From contig OY759217.1 in the NCBI GenBank assembly GCA_963662175.1, positions 46,538,108 through 46,602,107 of the forward strand: DNA of 64,000 bases, given 5' to 3'. A program made the position numbers and the translations under genes. This stretch comes from Aradus depressus. Lineage: Eukaryota; Arthropoda; Insecta; Hemiptera; Aradidae. The notes under the pieces are model-generated. The model did not search any database and had not been told where the DNA came from. It saw only the letters and a program-made list of their open reading frames with translations. Positions 34,572 to 46,040 of this stretch are shown here, one piece after another. Positions within the stretch are counted from its first letter, which is position 1, and each line of letters opens with the position of its first letter.

Positions 34572-37500
34572 TTAGGGTTCATTTTGTGAGGATTTCATGA
34601 TAGCATATAATTTATACGTGATCTCTATTCTCTGTGAAAACAATAAAAAAATAATTATTTTACTCAATATTCGACATTCAAAATAAATTCTAAAATGAAG
34701 TTGATACATACGTCACTAAAGGTTCTCATTTGAAGTGGAGCACTATGTTTAAACAGAACTATAGTGTAGGGTTGACTTGACTGTCTCAGCATCATGATCA
34801 CTATTTTCCTGAACCTCAAACTTTGTTCGTACCAAGGTAGGTCGTACACTGCCTTGAACAACTCATCGTTCTGTAACAAAGTTCCAACAATGATTTCTCT
34901 AACTCATACTGAAGAGTATATTTAACTTTTGTTTATAACGGAGATTTATTAATTGTAGTTATATCTAATTAATCATTTGGCAATTACAACCTACAAATAA
35001 CCTTAAATCGAATGAGGAACAGAATGGGAGAACATTAGATAATGTTTTGTTTTGGTTTATGTACGATGCATATTATCCAAGCCTTTATTATGGTTATATG
35101 ACTCCAGGAGCGAACAAAGCTCCGCAAGCCCCTTGAAAGTGAGACTCTTCCTCACTTAAATAAGTGTAACAATGAGCCCAAAACGCCAACATAGTACTTT
35201 CTCAGCCCAAATTGGGGATCCGAGAGGCATACTTCAACAATCCCAATAACTGCAGATGTATTTAATACATCGTCATTAAATTTTATATATAAATTCAAAA
35301 TACCTTTAGGATGGCACCTATTAATTTTCCATGAAATCGGACGAAGGGAAGAGGGTGGAGACCAGAGAAGAGGGGATCGACATAAATACCATAATAACTA
35401 ACCATGATTGTATCGACACAAAACGTAGTCTGTGGATTTAAAAGCTCCTATGTAAGTCAAATATTGAGTTTTAGCCCAAACAGTTGACTGGCTTTGGAGG
35501 GAGAGCGAAAACGTAATTGATTAATTCTTGCTGGGGAAATACATTGTACTTTTTCTTTTACTAAAATAGCTAGCCTACACTAATATTTTTCTCTTGAAAA
35601 AAATGTATATCAATTTTTATTGTACTTATTCATTAAAATTAAGTCAACATCCATTAATTTGAATTTTACCTCAGTTATCAGCCTTTCTCCAAGATAATTA
35701 CATACAAAATTCAGAGTGAGTAGTAATAAGGTGCCCAACACAAGAAGAGCTCGAGCCGCAGGACCCTTCGCCTGTTGACAAAATTGTATAGGGTTAGAGG
35801 CTGATAAGAGACAATATGGTTCATTTATCTGCTAAACTTGAGCAGTTGAACATATTATAAAGGCAGGAATGAGGTATATACCGACATTTATAGTACATAT
35901 ATAAATAAAGAATCCGCTGTAATTGTGTCATCCCTATTATGTCTTGGATCCTTGTACCGAATTTCGTGTCGATACATTCATTAAATTGGCAGTTATTAGG
36001 CTTTTGTGTAGAACACCTGTAAAGATAATTTTAGTTGGTATGTGAAATAAAATGTGCTTGAAAAAAAATAATGATTCTATATGCTTCTAATTCTTTCTTA
36101 CCTTTCTTTGGTTGCGTGGGTTCGCCAAGACTAACAGTTTTGAAAAATCAAGATGACATGAGGTGCAAAATACATAAAGGGAAAATTACGCCATTCTTAT
36201 TTGATTAAATATATTCCTGATAAACATTCTTAAAAACTTTATAATTGTTCCTCAGAATCCTTCAAAGAAATCAAAATAATACTACTAAACATTATCTGTA
36301 TAATTGTTTATTGTATCACGGTACCTTGTAGCCTTTGTTCGTTTTTCGTTGCGATTGATGTTGGGTTCTGGAGTTCTGCAATCATCAATCCCTGCTGTAT
36401 GTCTCTAAGATAGAAATGAGCTCCAACGCATCTTCTTCTTTGGTGCGGTGGCTGAGTCCTGGATCTGGGGTGTTGGCTGGACAAGGGCTGGTTCCCGAGG
36501 TGGACCTCTCTCCTCGGTGGCGTCTGAAGAAGATGCGTTGGAGCTCATTTCTATCTTAGCAATTTTGATTATGTCATTTTGATTTTTCAAAACTGTTAGT
36601 CTTGGCGAATCCACGCAACCAAAGAAAGGTAAGAATCATATAGAAGCAAATAGAATAACACTTTCTTAAGAAATTTTATTTTAAATAACAACAATAATAA
36701 TCATTACACACCCCTTCATTTACTCTCCCCCATTCTTTATGGCCAATTTGCTGAAATTGATAGTTATTATGCGGTATTGCATTTACAAAACAAACTTCGT
36801 TCCGTTACAATCATCACATCAGCAATTATTGTAACAGAAAGACCTTTTGTTTTTATTCAAGGTATCAGAGAATTTGAAATTGTGGTAAATTATATGCGGT
36901 ATTTCTGGCAGATTTCAACACTTCCCCAATACAAAATATAGTTGAAGAAAATACCGCAGAGAAATTTTCAAAATTTTTTGAAAAAAATTTGTCCGAATAC
37001 TATGCTGTTAGCCTCTGTTTAATGGAGACTCTGCCTTAAAATACTAACGAATTTCATTGAAATGTGCCATTAGTTTTGGAAATATGAGGAATGACAAATA
37101 CTTGTGTTAAAAAAAAAATGTTTTCGTGACGCCTTTTTTCAAGGTAAAGTAAAAATGACAACGCCTATCTTATATATAAAATCTAATGTCTGTATGTTTG
37201 TGTTTTATAGACTCCTAAACTTCGATCCGATTTTGTTCCTATGTTCAGCAATTATGTTCGTAGAGCCACCGAGAAGGTTTAGAACATACTTTTAGCCGCC
37301 CCTTACCCTACCCCGGCATTTCGTGCATTCGCTTATAGAACAAATATCATTAAACGAATTGGCATTAAGATGTTTTGTATTAGAGTTTATAGAATGTTTG
37401 AGTTTATAGAACACGGAAAATGTTTAAAAACTTTTTTCTACCCTACCCTTGCCTTACCCTCGTACCCACCCCCGCATTTTGTTCAGAATCAGCGTGCTCA

Positions 37501-40500
37501 ATGTTGTTTCCCTTCCCTTGGCTAAGGGTCTTTAATGAGTACCCAACGTCTAAGATCCCATCCGTTTTTTTTTTAAGATCCCAAAGTTTTTTTTTCACTT
37601 CCCATATAAAAACACACAAAGGCCTCGCAAGATATCGTCTACCGTGGCACGGTTAATACTAGCTCGGGTGTCTACCGTTGCCCGGGTTATTATTATTAGC
37701 TACGATGACCACCGCTGCTTGGTCTTAAATTAGTTTCATACCAAAACAATGAACGTCAGTGCTTTCTTCTGGGATTTGACTATATGCCTAATTCCAAGTG
37801 AATAATTGAAAACTGCAAAGTCGTTAATGTTTTGTCGAAGAAATGTCTAGGAATCGCATTAGAGATATTAAGGGAAAAAGTCAAAGTTCCCCGGGCAACG
37901 CCGGGTAATACTGCTAGTTGAAGTATAATAGAATTATGTTGCAGAAAAGTTCATGAAAACGTGAACTTACCGTCATAGAATAATAGGCATAAACAGAGAA
38001 AATAATGCATAACACCATATTTTGAAACTCGTACACCAGACCAAAAGCTTCTTTAAGATCCCTGTGCCACCTGAAAACAAAATTTAAAATGTATTCACAA
38101 TGGCGAAAATTTGTGCACCTAATATTATTTTAAGGACATAAATAATTGTCTATATGAAGTGTCATCTAAGTTGCGGTCTTGTGGTTAGTTTTAAATTGTT
38201 ACCTACTGCACTTTTTAGTGTTTATATAGGGTACTTTATTTACAGTGCAAAAAGGGAGAGCTTTGTAAAACCTGTGCTGAGGAATTCAATCAAAATAATA
38301 TTAAAATAAATTAAGACATGTGTACACGCCGGGTGTATGTATAACTGATAAAAGTGGACTGTATATAAAAAAAGGTAAAAATGAAAGCATGGCCTCTACT
38401 CACGGCATGGGTGAACGAGGTCAAGGTTAGGTGATGGACCAGGTTAGATGGTCAACAATTGATGTTCAACAGATCAGCGAGGGATCCAGTCAGATGATCA
38501 ACAACTACTGATTAGTTCAGGTCCGCTCCCCTTCTCATAGATTGCGCTAGCTGCAACGGGCCTAGTGGCGCTGCGATGTACACTCACTACAAGGCAGGGG
38601 AGGGGGGGGGGGGGGGGGGGAAGGAATAGGGAAATGCCAGGCCTCAACATACCCCCCACCGAAATCACGCTTGGGATTTCTAGTCAAATAATAAGTAAAA
38701 AAAATTAAAGAACTCTTTCAAAAATAAAAAATAACCACCGGCGGTTAGATAAAAGAAATAAAAAACAGGGAAAGTAGGAAAAGGAAAGGAAAGGAAAGGA
38801 AGGAGGAAGGAAGAATTGGGAATTACGGTGTAGGCAGGGGACAGAGCTTCACAACGGGGTGAAGATAGGTCCCTTGAGAGGTGCGAATAGTAGCAACTCT
38901 CACTACACCGTCCTGTCCTCGGTGAACCTCCAACACTCTTCCGAGGCGCCACTGCAGGGGCGGAGTCTTCGCCTCGACAAGCAGAACCAGATCGCCAATC
39001 TTCAGATCTGGTGGGGCGGTGAACCATTTGCATCTCTGCTGGAGGGTATGCAAATAATCGCGGGACCACCGAATCCAGAAATGCTGACTGGAGCGCAGGA
39101 TCAGTTGCCATCGGTTGAGGTGGTTCATTTGGAGTTCTTGAATGTTGTGCTCCGGTACGGCTAGAAGGGGGGCCCCAATAAGGAAATGTCCTGGCGTCAA
39201 TACATCGTTTTCACTGGGATCCGTTGAGAGGGAACACAGCGGACGTGAATTGAGCATCGCCTCAATCTTGGAGAAAAGTGTGGTGTACTCCTCAAACGTG
39301 AGGGCTTGGTCCCTCACAACCCTTTTCAGGTGTAATTTCGCCGACTTAATACCGGCTTCCCATAGACCCCCGAAGTGAGGAGCGGACGGAGGGTTAAAAT
39401 GCCATTGAATATTTCTCTGATGGAGATAATCCGCTATGGACGGGTTTGACGTCCGTATGACTTGGTAGAGGTCTCCAAGATAACGACTGGCTCCAAGAAA
39501 ATTCGTTCCACAGTCAGTATATATGTTGTGGCAAAGTCCACGCCGCGCTACAAATCGATCCAGGGATGCTAGAAAGGCACTAGTAGATAAGTCTGAAACG
39601 ACTTCGAGATGAACCGCCTTCGTCGAGAAGCAAACGAATAGGCACAAATAACACTTAGACGTCCTTGCATTGCGCCGCTTGCTTTCCTTTATTATGAAAG
39701 GACCTCCAAAATCTATACCGACGTTTATAAAGGGCCGTGCCTGGGTTACCCGAGGTTGTGGGAGATCTCCCATGAGAGGTAAGACTGGTGAAGCTTTCGA
39801 CCTGAAGCAGACGAGGCATTTTGACAGTCGAGATCTGATGGCCTTCCTGGCAGATAGTATCCAATATTGCCGACTTACCAACGATTGCACAGCCCGCGGA
39901 CCTGCGTGCAAGTACTTTAAATGGTAATAGTCAATCAGCAACGTGCTCAGATGGCTCGAGTTGGGTAATATGACCGGATAAATAGAGGCTTCAGGGAGAG
40001 AGGCGTGTTTCAGTCTACCCCCCACCCTCAAAAGACCCACGGAATCGACGAACGGATGGAGGCGTTGAATGGAAGCGTGACAATCCTGATTCTTCGAAAT
40101 CGCTAAAAGCTCCTGCTGAAAATGTTCTAGCTGGACGCCTCTAATAATGAAGGTCAGAGCATTATTAAGTTCCAAACAGGTCAACGGGCCTCGACATCGT
40201 TGATCAGATGGCAATCTGAGATTAGATTTGAACCGCAAACACCAAGCTGTTACTCGTTGGAGTGTTGAAAGAGAGGAATACTTCTCTAATATGTCCCAAG
40301 AACTGCATGAGGTTTGGACAAACGAGTTAACAGTGGTTAAATTCTTCAGCTCGGGAAGATGAGGTGGCAAGTCAAAAGGTGAATAAATCGGCCAATTAGA
40401 AGAGTGTGAAGTGAGCCATGGAGGCCCTGTCCACCACAGATGATGTTTCACGAGGTGTTTGGGAGCTACCTTGGACTTCGCCATAAGGAGATGGCTTGTG

Positions 40501-43500
40501 CTATTAGTTTCTCCAACAGTAACTAGATACACCACTGCGCAGTACCCACGCTCTGACGCATCACAGAATCCAACTAAACAGGATGACGTGCTGTTTGGCT
40601 GTAGTATATAGCGTGGAATCTGAATACTAGATAGATGATGCAACTGCTCGCAGTAAGAAGTCCATTCATCTGTCAGATAGGAAGGCACCTGTTCATCCCA
40701 TCCGATCCCTAGACGCCAAAGATGTTGTATGAGGCACTTGGATCTGAAAATAACTGGAGACAGCCAGCCGAGAGGGTCGTATGTACGAGCAATATGCGAA
40801 ACTATTGACCTCTTGGTGCATATAGGTTGGATCTCAGCCAAATCGTAGGAAAACGCATCGGTGGTGGCGTTCCACTGCAGACCTAGTACCTTTATCACTT
40901 CATGGCCGTCAGGATCAAATGATAATGGTGTCTCATGGTGATCGTTTGGGATGTCACGAATCAGTTCGGGGCAGTTGCTGCTCCATTTGCGAAGATGAAA
41001 TCCTCCAGCATGAAACAAGTTGATAAGGTCTCGTTTGAGGTTCTGGGCGTCCTCCACTGTAGAAGCTCCAGTGAGGACATCATCGATGTAAACATCCTGC
41101 AATAGGACCTTGGCGGCTTGAGGGAATCTCGCACCTTCGTCGTTGGCGAGTTGTTGATGAGTACGAAGAGCGAGATACGGTGACGCAGAAAGGCCATAGG
41201 TAACAGTATTGAGTTCATACTCCTTGACGGGCTCCTCAGGGGACCGTCGCCACAAGATGTGTTGATTCAACCTGTCTTCTGGACGGATTATGATCTGCCG
41301 GTACATTTTAGATATATCTGAAGTGAAAACATAAGGATGTAATCGAAAACGAGAAATAATATCAACAATGTCCCGTTGCAATTTGGGACCAGTTAAGAGT
41401 AAGCTGTTTAATGATGGCTGGTTAGAAGACTTACAAGAGGCATCAAACACCACTCTTAATTTAGTCGTAGAACTAGAGATTTTACAAACAGCATGGTGCG
41501 GTATAAAATAAGATTGGGTGTTACCAAGACGAGAATATTCAGGCACCTGGGTCATGTGACCAAGTGTTTCATATTCGTCGAGAAAATCTTGGTAAGCTCG
41601 CTTGAGGTCAAGATGTCGGGCAAGGCGACGTTCCACAGCGAACAAGCGAGTCAGCGCAGAGCTGTAAGAGCTTCCAGTCCATGTTGGGAGTCTGGAAGTA
41701 GAGAAGGGCAAAGGAACAACATAACGTCCATCGGTTTGTCTGTAATGTAAATTAGTAAAAATCTCCTCACACCTCATATTATCCTCATGGATTATTGGCA
41801 GCGTAGGAGGTTCTTCGCTTTCCCAAAAATGTTTCAAAATTTCGTCCAACTGAAAATTGTAGGTAGAATGAAGAGATGTCACAGGGGAAGATGGCGAAGA
41901 GCAAGGTTCGATCATTCCTGTGATAACCCACCCAAAAATGCTGTGCAAGGCAGCAGGGTATTCTGACCCTGGTACAATTCGTTGACCATCGTAGACATGA
42001 GAAAAAAGGTCGGCGGCTATGAGGAAATCAACTGGAGCTGACGTACAGAAGTTCGGATCAGCTAATGGCAGGTGCTTAAACTTATCATAAATATTACAAG
42101 GAATACTTGTACCTGGCATGTTAGATGTGATTTCAGGTAATATGACTGCCTCTACTTGGAACTGCGGTTGGTCAGAATCTCGAGGCTTGATGCGACAACT
42201 GGTCATCCCTTTAGTGTCACCTACAATATGCTGACCTAGGCCTACAACAGGGAAATTACATTTTTTAATACGTAACCCCAAACGTTGTACACATGCTGCC
42301 GTGACGAAAGATGTTTGCGCCCCAGAATCGATCAATACTCGGATGGTCTGATACTCACCTAGATAGTCCTGTATATGTACTAAAGCAGTACCTAATAACA
42401 CAGTTTTGAAGCTTGTTTGAGACTGTGGATTATAGGCATGTAACGCTGCATCAACTGCCGCAGTGCTGGGCTCAGAAGACTTCATAGTGATATTGAATCT
42501 AGATGGGTAACTACTGGAATGTAAATAAGTGTGATGGCGAGCACCGCATGTGAGGCATGATGTCATGGAAGAGCATCTAGGCTGTAAGTGGGTCCCTTTA
42601 AGACAATTGAAACACAGCCTGAGGGCTTGAACCCGTTCTTGGCGCTGGTGTGGCTTCAATTGAAGAAAGTCAGGACACTTATATATATTATGATGAAGTT
42701 TGCAGACAGGGCAGGCATTAGTAGGCGACTGCGCTGATGTCGATACAAATCCTCGTTTGGCGAACCTATTGTCCGGTGATTTTAATAAGGTCTTCTTCCC
42801 AACAGAAAATTGAATTCTAGGGTTCAGTTTGATCTGCTGAGTGGTCTGAGAGACCTCCAAAATATGAGTCTGGGGCTGTATGTATGTCACAAGATTATTC
42901 CAAGTTGGAATTTCTTGATTGATATGATGGCGCTCAAAATTCTTTTTCGTCTCATAAGGCAGGCTGCGCAAGGCAACATGCATCAATATAAAACCAGGCA
43001 GGTCTACAATTTCTAAATTATGTAAGGCGGTAGCGGCCTCACAAAATACCTCCAAAAATTGATTAAGACTCTCTGGTGACTCAGTGTGAAGAGGACGAAA
43101 ATTGAATATAGTTTCTAATATGTCCGCACCGAGTATTCTTTTATTCTGATACTTGTTCAGGAGAGCGGCCCAAACTATAGGATAGTTGGCCTCACTGATG
43201 GGCAAGGTTCTAACCACAGACAAGGCTGGGCCAGAAACTGACGAAATCAGATAATGAAACTTTTCCACAGCGGTGATGGCAGGATTCTCATGGATGAGAC
43301 ATTTGAATTGTTCATAAAAGGGGGTCCACCCCTTGAGAGATCCGTCGAAAGGAAAGTCGGCAGTGACAATTTGGGTAGCCGAGGTTGGACTGCCTTTACT
43401 GTCTGTTCTACGGGACACTGAGCCGGCTTGAGCAAGTTTCCAGCTGCTGTTTTGATGGCATAATACATCTCCTCAAAGGCCTCCAAATTTTGATATGAGG

Positions 43501-45843
43501 GCACATGATCCGGATCCAGGGTGATCTCCAAGTCATTGATATGCTCCACCAGGTCTTGGAAACCTGAGCGGATCTCCTCTATATCTTCATACCGACTTTT
43601 GAAAATCGCGATCTTACTTTGATCACTGCCCGCAGCAACGGACGCATCATATAATAGCTGCAGCTTTCGAAACTTATTCTCCTTCTTGGCTACAAAACGT
43701 TTTAACTGGGACTCTGTCTTCATTGTTTTTGGCATGGTGAGGAAAAAAAAATATATATATATAAATGTATATATATTTATACAATGAAGAAAATGTAAAC
43801 GATATTTCGTAAAATATAAAATGTACGAAATAGAAATAACGTAAATAATATTTCCTAAATATATATATACGTAAGAGTATATGGTGAAGGAAAGGATTAT
43901 ATGGTGAAGAAAAGGTAAACAATAGGATAAAACGTAAGATAGAAAACGTAAATAATACTTCCTAAGGTACCTATAAGATATAATTGTATAAGGTAAAGAA
44001 AGGTACACTTTGAAAAAAATGAAATTAAACTATTCCCAATTTTTCAAAAAAAAAAGTTTAAATAAAAATGATTAAAAACTTTGAAAATAACTTAATATTT
44101 TTATAGGACTGTTTTGATCCGGCGTCGTAGGACCAATATGTACACGCCGGGTGTATGTATAACTGATAAAAGTGGACTGTATATAAAAAAAAGGTAAAAA
44201 TGAAAGCATGGCCTCTACTCACGGCATGGGTGAACGAGGTCAAGGTTAGGTGATGGACCAGGTTAGATGGTCAACAATTGATGTTCAACAGATCAGCGAG
44301 GGATCCAGTCAGATGATCAACAACTACTGATGAGTTCAGGTCCGCTCCTCTCCTCATAGATAGATTGCGCTAGCTGCAACGGGCCTAGTGGCGCTGCGAT
44401 GTACACTCACTACAAGGCAGGGGGGGGGGGGGGGGGGGGGAAGGGGAAGGAATAGGGAAATGCCAGGCCTCAACAACATGATATATTTATTCTATTGGGA
44501 TAGAATAAATCCCATCTTCTGTGAATCCCAATTTTCAGTAATGACCACTGTCAGATCTATCTCGGCTATTTACTTACTGAGAAATCATTCCCTTCGCTGC
44601 TTTACTATATTACCTGCACTAGGAAACATGATAAAAACAATAATTAATTTAATAGGCAATTGAATTTATTTATGTAAAATCATAATAGATTGAAATTCAA
44701 ATAGTTTTATGATTCTTAATGTGTTTAAAAGTTATTATTTTATTAGCTATTTTTTCTGATATTCATCCCCAATAGTCACATTTTTCCCCCTCAATAAAGA
44801 CCAGGATCTGATGCATATTGCCGAAAAGGAATCTAGAGTTCAATGACGAACAAATACAGAAAAACCAAGATTTATAGACAATCATCAGTATTGTTTGACA
44901 ACTGAATTTGCTGTTTAACTTTTTTCATAATTTCTCAGGTATTTCTTATTGACATTCAACACCCTTATTTCCTTCCGCCTATAGAATACGAGTCGCAAGA
45001 TAATGGCAAGTAACATAACTAAAATTGTCCAGCAATGTCTGGAACATACATATATATTCGGTATATTGATGATATTATATTAACTACTTACTTCGTCAGG
45101 ATGGTGTGTTTTTTGCACAATTCAAACAATTCAGGGTAACCGTCAATACTTCGTTCTAAATTTAATTTCAACTTCAATTTAAATAATTGCCTTTTAAGGA
45201 TATTTATTTCTGTAACTGTACAGGTGACTGTCATACAGAACAGGCCTTCTCCTCCGATGAGATAAAAAGAACTTAAACAAACCCAAAGTGCAGAACCACA
45301 TTCCACCCAATAAAAAGAGGAATTCCGTTCGATCGGCTGAGTTAATAGACCAGAGATCGGAAGAGGCACCACGGTAGGAGATGTTTTAAAGTCGAAATAG
45401 CACAAAATTGCATCTATAATGACTCGAACTGGGAAGAAAGTTGTACCAAAAATAGCAAAACAGGCTATAAATCTATAAAATACCTTCCAGAAATAGGTAA
45501 TATTTTTATTTAATAAATCAATCTCCCAAGACTCTTTATGATTGGAGATCAAGTCGTTTAGTCCTTTCATTAAACTTACAATTTCTCTTCTTTTAAAGGC
45601 ATACAGAAAACCTTTCCCGAAAATAAGAACAGTCGTTGGACATAAAACGACGTCACTTATGGTACCTTCAGAGAAATCCGTTTTATACAAGGTACCCAAA
45701 CTTATAAACATTATGATGAAAACATAAACTACACGCAACATTTGGAGAATGGATAATAGTTTCCCATATTTATGGTTATCAAAATCATACGAACAACCAC
45801 AAATTTTTAAGTAATTAATAGTGAAGGTCACCCACGGATTCAT
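34572..45843 (-). CDS. odorant receptor OR-D (five exons, 390 aa; intron 1 carries a BEL/Pao element)
   Basis: Exons (complement): 45092-45843, 37971-38070, 35670-35771, 34712-34870, 34572-34631. Every splice site is GT-AG and the frame is open throughout. Exon 1 begins MNPWVTFTINYLKICGCSYD and keeps the loop sequon NSS (ERNSSFYW). Exon 3 is the AKGPAARALLVLG type shared with OR-C. Introns 3 and 4 have standard lengths; intron 2 holds the same inverted-repeat element and Helitron as OR-C. Intron 1 is 7.0 kb instead of 0.8-0.9 kb because of a complete LTR retrotransposon in the same orientation as the gene. The coding sequence is untouched, but the element brings its own promoter and poly-A signals, so expression may be altered. 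Confidence 0.9.
36070..36657. mobile_element. inverted-repeat element with nested palindrome, OR-D intron 2
   Basis: Same structure as 25208-25795; the inner perfect 31-bp repeat is at 36408-36438 and 36526-36556. The outer arms are more asymmetric: the right arm has lost part of the ATTTTGTACCTCATG block. The minus-strand frame 36405-36614 lies wholly inside and is unlikely to be a gene. Confidence 0.75.
37168..37917 (+). mobile_element. non-autonomous Helitron, OR-D intron 2
   Basis: Begins TCTTATATATAAAA, ends CTAG before T, with the same terminal GC hairpin as the OR-C copy; 750 bp. It sits at the same intron position, so it was inherited by duplication rather than inserted twice. Confidence 0.8.
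38321..38649 (-). repeat. BEL/Pao 3' LTR (329 bp)
   Basis: Begins TGTACACGCCGGGTG and ends CCTCAACA (plus-strand reading), with a poly-G run at 38600-38619. Confidence 0.95.
38823..43418 (-). CDS. BEL/Pao gag-pol polyprotein (1531 codons), RNase H core deleted
   Basis: Domains in order by residue of this frame: gag DUF1759-like region 24-180; Cys/His knuckles near 236-300; aspartic protease with VLIDSGAQTSF at 361-371; reverse transcriptase with FTSDISKMY at 698 and YIDD at 777-780; peptidase A17-type linker; first RNase H aspartate in FCDASERGYC at 951. The integrase zinc region has H1166/H1171 and C1201/C1204, the core has D1236, D1302 and E1354, and the protein ends with a DUF5641-like C-terminus. 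At residue 986 KSKVAP runs directly into KHLVKHHLWW. In intact family members roughly 110-130 residues with the other RNase H catalytic acids lie between these motifs. The true start is upstream in another frame (see the gag entry). The long open frame suggests recent activity, but the protein should be defective. Confidence 0.92.
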   Translation of the reverse strand: MSRRTDSKGSPTSATQIVTADFPFDGSLKGWTPFYEQFKCLIHENPAITAVEKFHYLISSVSGPALSVVRTLPISEANYPIVWAALLNKYQNKRILGADILETIFNFRPLHTESPESLNQFLEVFCEAATALHNLEIVDLPGFILMHVALRSLPYETKKNFERHHINQEIPTWNNLVTYIQPQTHILEVSQTTQQIKLNPRIQFSVGKKTLLKSPDNRFAKRGFVSTSAQSPTNACPVCKLHHNIYKCPDFLQLKPHQRQERVQALRLCFNCLKGTHLQPRCSSMTSCLTCGARHHTYLHSSSYPSRFNITMKSSEPSTAAVDAALHAYNPQSQTSFKTVLLGTALVHIQDYLGEYQTIRVLIDSGAQTSFVTAACVQRLGLRIKKCNFPVVGLGQHIVGDTKGMTSCRIKPRDSDQPQFQVEAVILPEITSNMPGTSIPCNIYDKFKHLPLADPNFCTSAPVDFLIAADLFSHVYDGQRIVPGSEYPAALHSIFGWVITGMIEPCSSPSSPVTSLHSTYNFQLDEILKHFWESEEPPTLPIIHEDNMRCEEIFTNLHYRQTDGRYVVPLPFSTSRLPTWTGSSYSSALTRLFAVERRLARHLDLKRAYQDFLDEYETLGHMTQVPEYSRLGNTQSYFIPHHAVCKISSSTTKLRVVFDASCKSSNQPSLNSLLLTGPKLQRDIVDIISRFRLHPYVFTSDISKMYRQIIIRPEDRLNQHILWRRSPEEPVKEYELNTVTYGLSASPYLALRTHQQLANDEGARFPQAAKVLLQDVYIDDVLTGASTVEDAQNLKRDLINLFHAGGFHLRKWSSNCPELIRDIPNDHHETPLSFDPDGHEVIKVLGLQWNATTDAFSYDLAEIQPICTKRSIVSHIARTYDPLGWLSPVIFRSKCLIQHLWRLGIGWDEQVPSYLTDEWTSYCEQLHHLSSIQIPRYILQPNSTSSCLVGFCDASERGYCAVVYLVTVGETNSTSHLLMAKSKVAPKHLVKHHLWWTGPPWLTSHSSNWPIYSPFDLPPHLPELKNLTTVNSFVQTSCSSWDILEKYSSLSTLQRVTAWCLRFKSNLRLPSDQRCRGPLTCLELNNALTFIIRGVQLEHFQQELLAISKNQDCHASIQRLHPFVDSVGLLRVGGRLKHASLPEASIYPVILPNSSHLSTLLIDYYHLKYLHAGPRAVQSLVSRQYWILSARKAIRSRLSKCLVCFRSKASPVLPLMGDLPQPRVTQARPFINVGIDFGGPFIIKESKRRNARTSKCYLCLFVCFSTKAVHLEVVSDLSTSAFLASLDRFVARRGLCHNIYTDCGTNFLGASRYLGDLYQVIRTSNPSIADYLHQRNIQWHFNPPSAPHFGGLWEAGIKSAKLHLKRVVRDQALTFEEYTTLFSKIEAMLNSRPLCSLSTDPSENDVLTPGHFLIGAPLLAVPEHNIQELQMNHLNRWQLILRSSQHFWIRWSRDYLHTLQQRCKWFTAPPDLKIGDLVLLVEAKTPPLQWRLGRVLEVHRGQDGVVRVATIRTSQGTYLHPVVKLCPLPTP
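43247..43735 (-). pseudogene. BEL/Pao gag N-terminus in a separate frame
   Basis: Starts MPKTMKTESQLKRF at 43735 and runs 162 codons. It carries the helical EEIRSGFQDLVEHINDLE region typical of the start of BEL gag. It overlaps the main frame; homology passes from this frame to the other near 43345, just before DGSLKGW. BEL elements normally have one continuous frame, so a single-base change, or less likely programmed -1 shifting, separates the parts. Confidence 0.75.
44139..44475 (-). repeat. BEL/Pao 5' LTR (337 bp)
   Basis: Same TG...CA ends as the 3' LTR. Differs by a longer A run and poly-G run, an extra TAGA, and a few base changes around 44334-44360. Confidence 0.95.
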
Positions 45844-46040
45844 GATTCCTGAGAGCTGTACTGTATACTAAGTTTTGGAAATGAGTGAGGACGGATAATA
45901 TTTGCTTGAATGATATATTCCAGAGACATAAATTGATCCCTGTAATTGTCTGTCTCTCAACAACCCTCAAACTTTTCTAACTCGCCTGAGAGAAGGCAAG
46001 TGTACGTCGACTTCCTACAGTCTCTTGAATTATATATATC
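45844..46040 (-). promoter_or_regulatory. conserved 5' region and TATA-like element of OR-D
   Basis: TATATATA at 46031-46039, 188 bp from the ATG. Confidence 0.42.

Larger units (their letters stand above)
38316..44480 (-). mobile_element. complete BEL/Pao LTR retrotransposon in OR-D intron 1
   Basis: LTRs at 38321-38649 (3' LTR) and 44139-44475 (5' LTR) frame gag and pol on the minus strand. A 5-bp target duplication ACATG flanks it (38316-38320 and 44476-44480). The undisturbed site is visible in OR-C at about 27414 (TTAAGACATGATATATT). A tRNA primer site candidate, TGGTCCTACGACGCCGG on the element strand, lies 3 bp inside the 5' LTR. A polypurine-type GGTGGGGGGTA lies next to the 3' LTR. 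The LTRs differ by a few substitutions and short indels, pointing to a recent insertion. Confidence 0.95.

Noticed and set aside
36405..36614. 69-codon minus-strand frame (MDSPRLTVLKNQ...) as a small gene
   Set aside because: It lies wholly within the inverted-repeat element and spans its inner palindrome; the OR-C copy lacks the same frame.
38859..39378. Plus-strand frames across the BEL element
   Set aside because: Antisense of the pol frame, with no recognisable domain.
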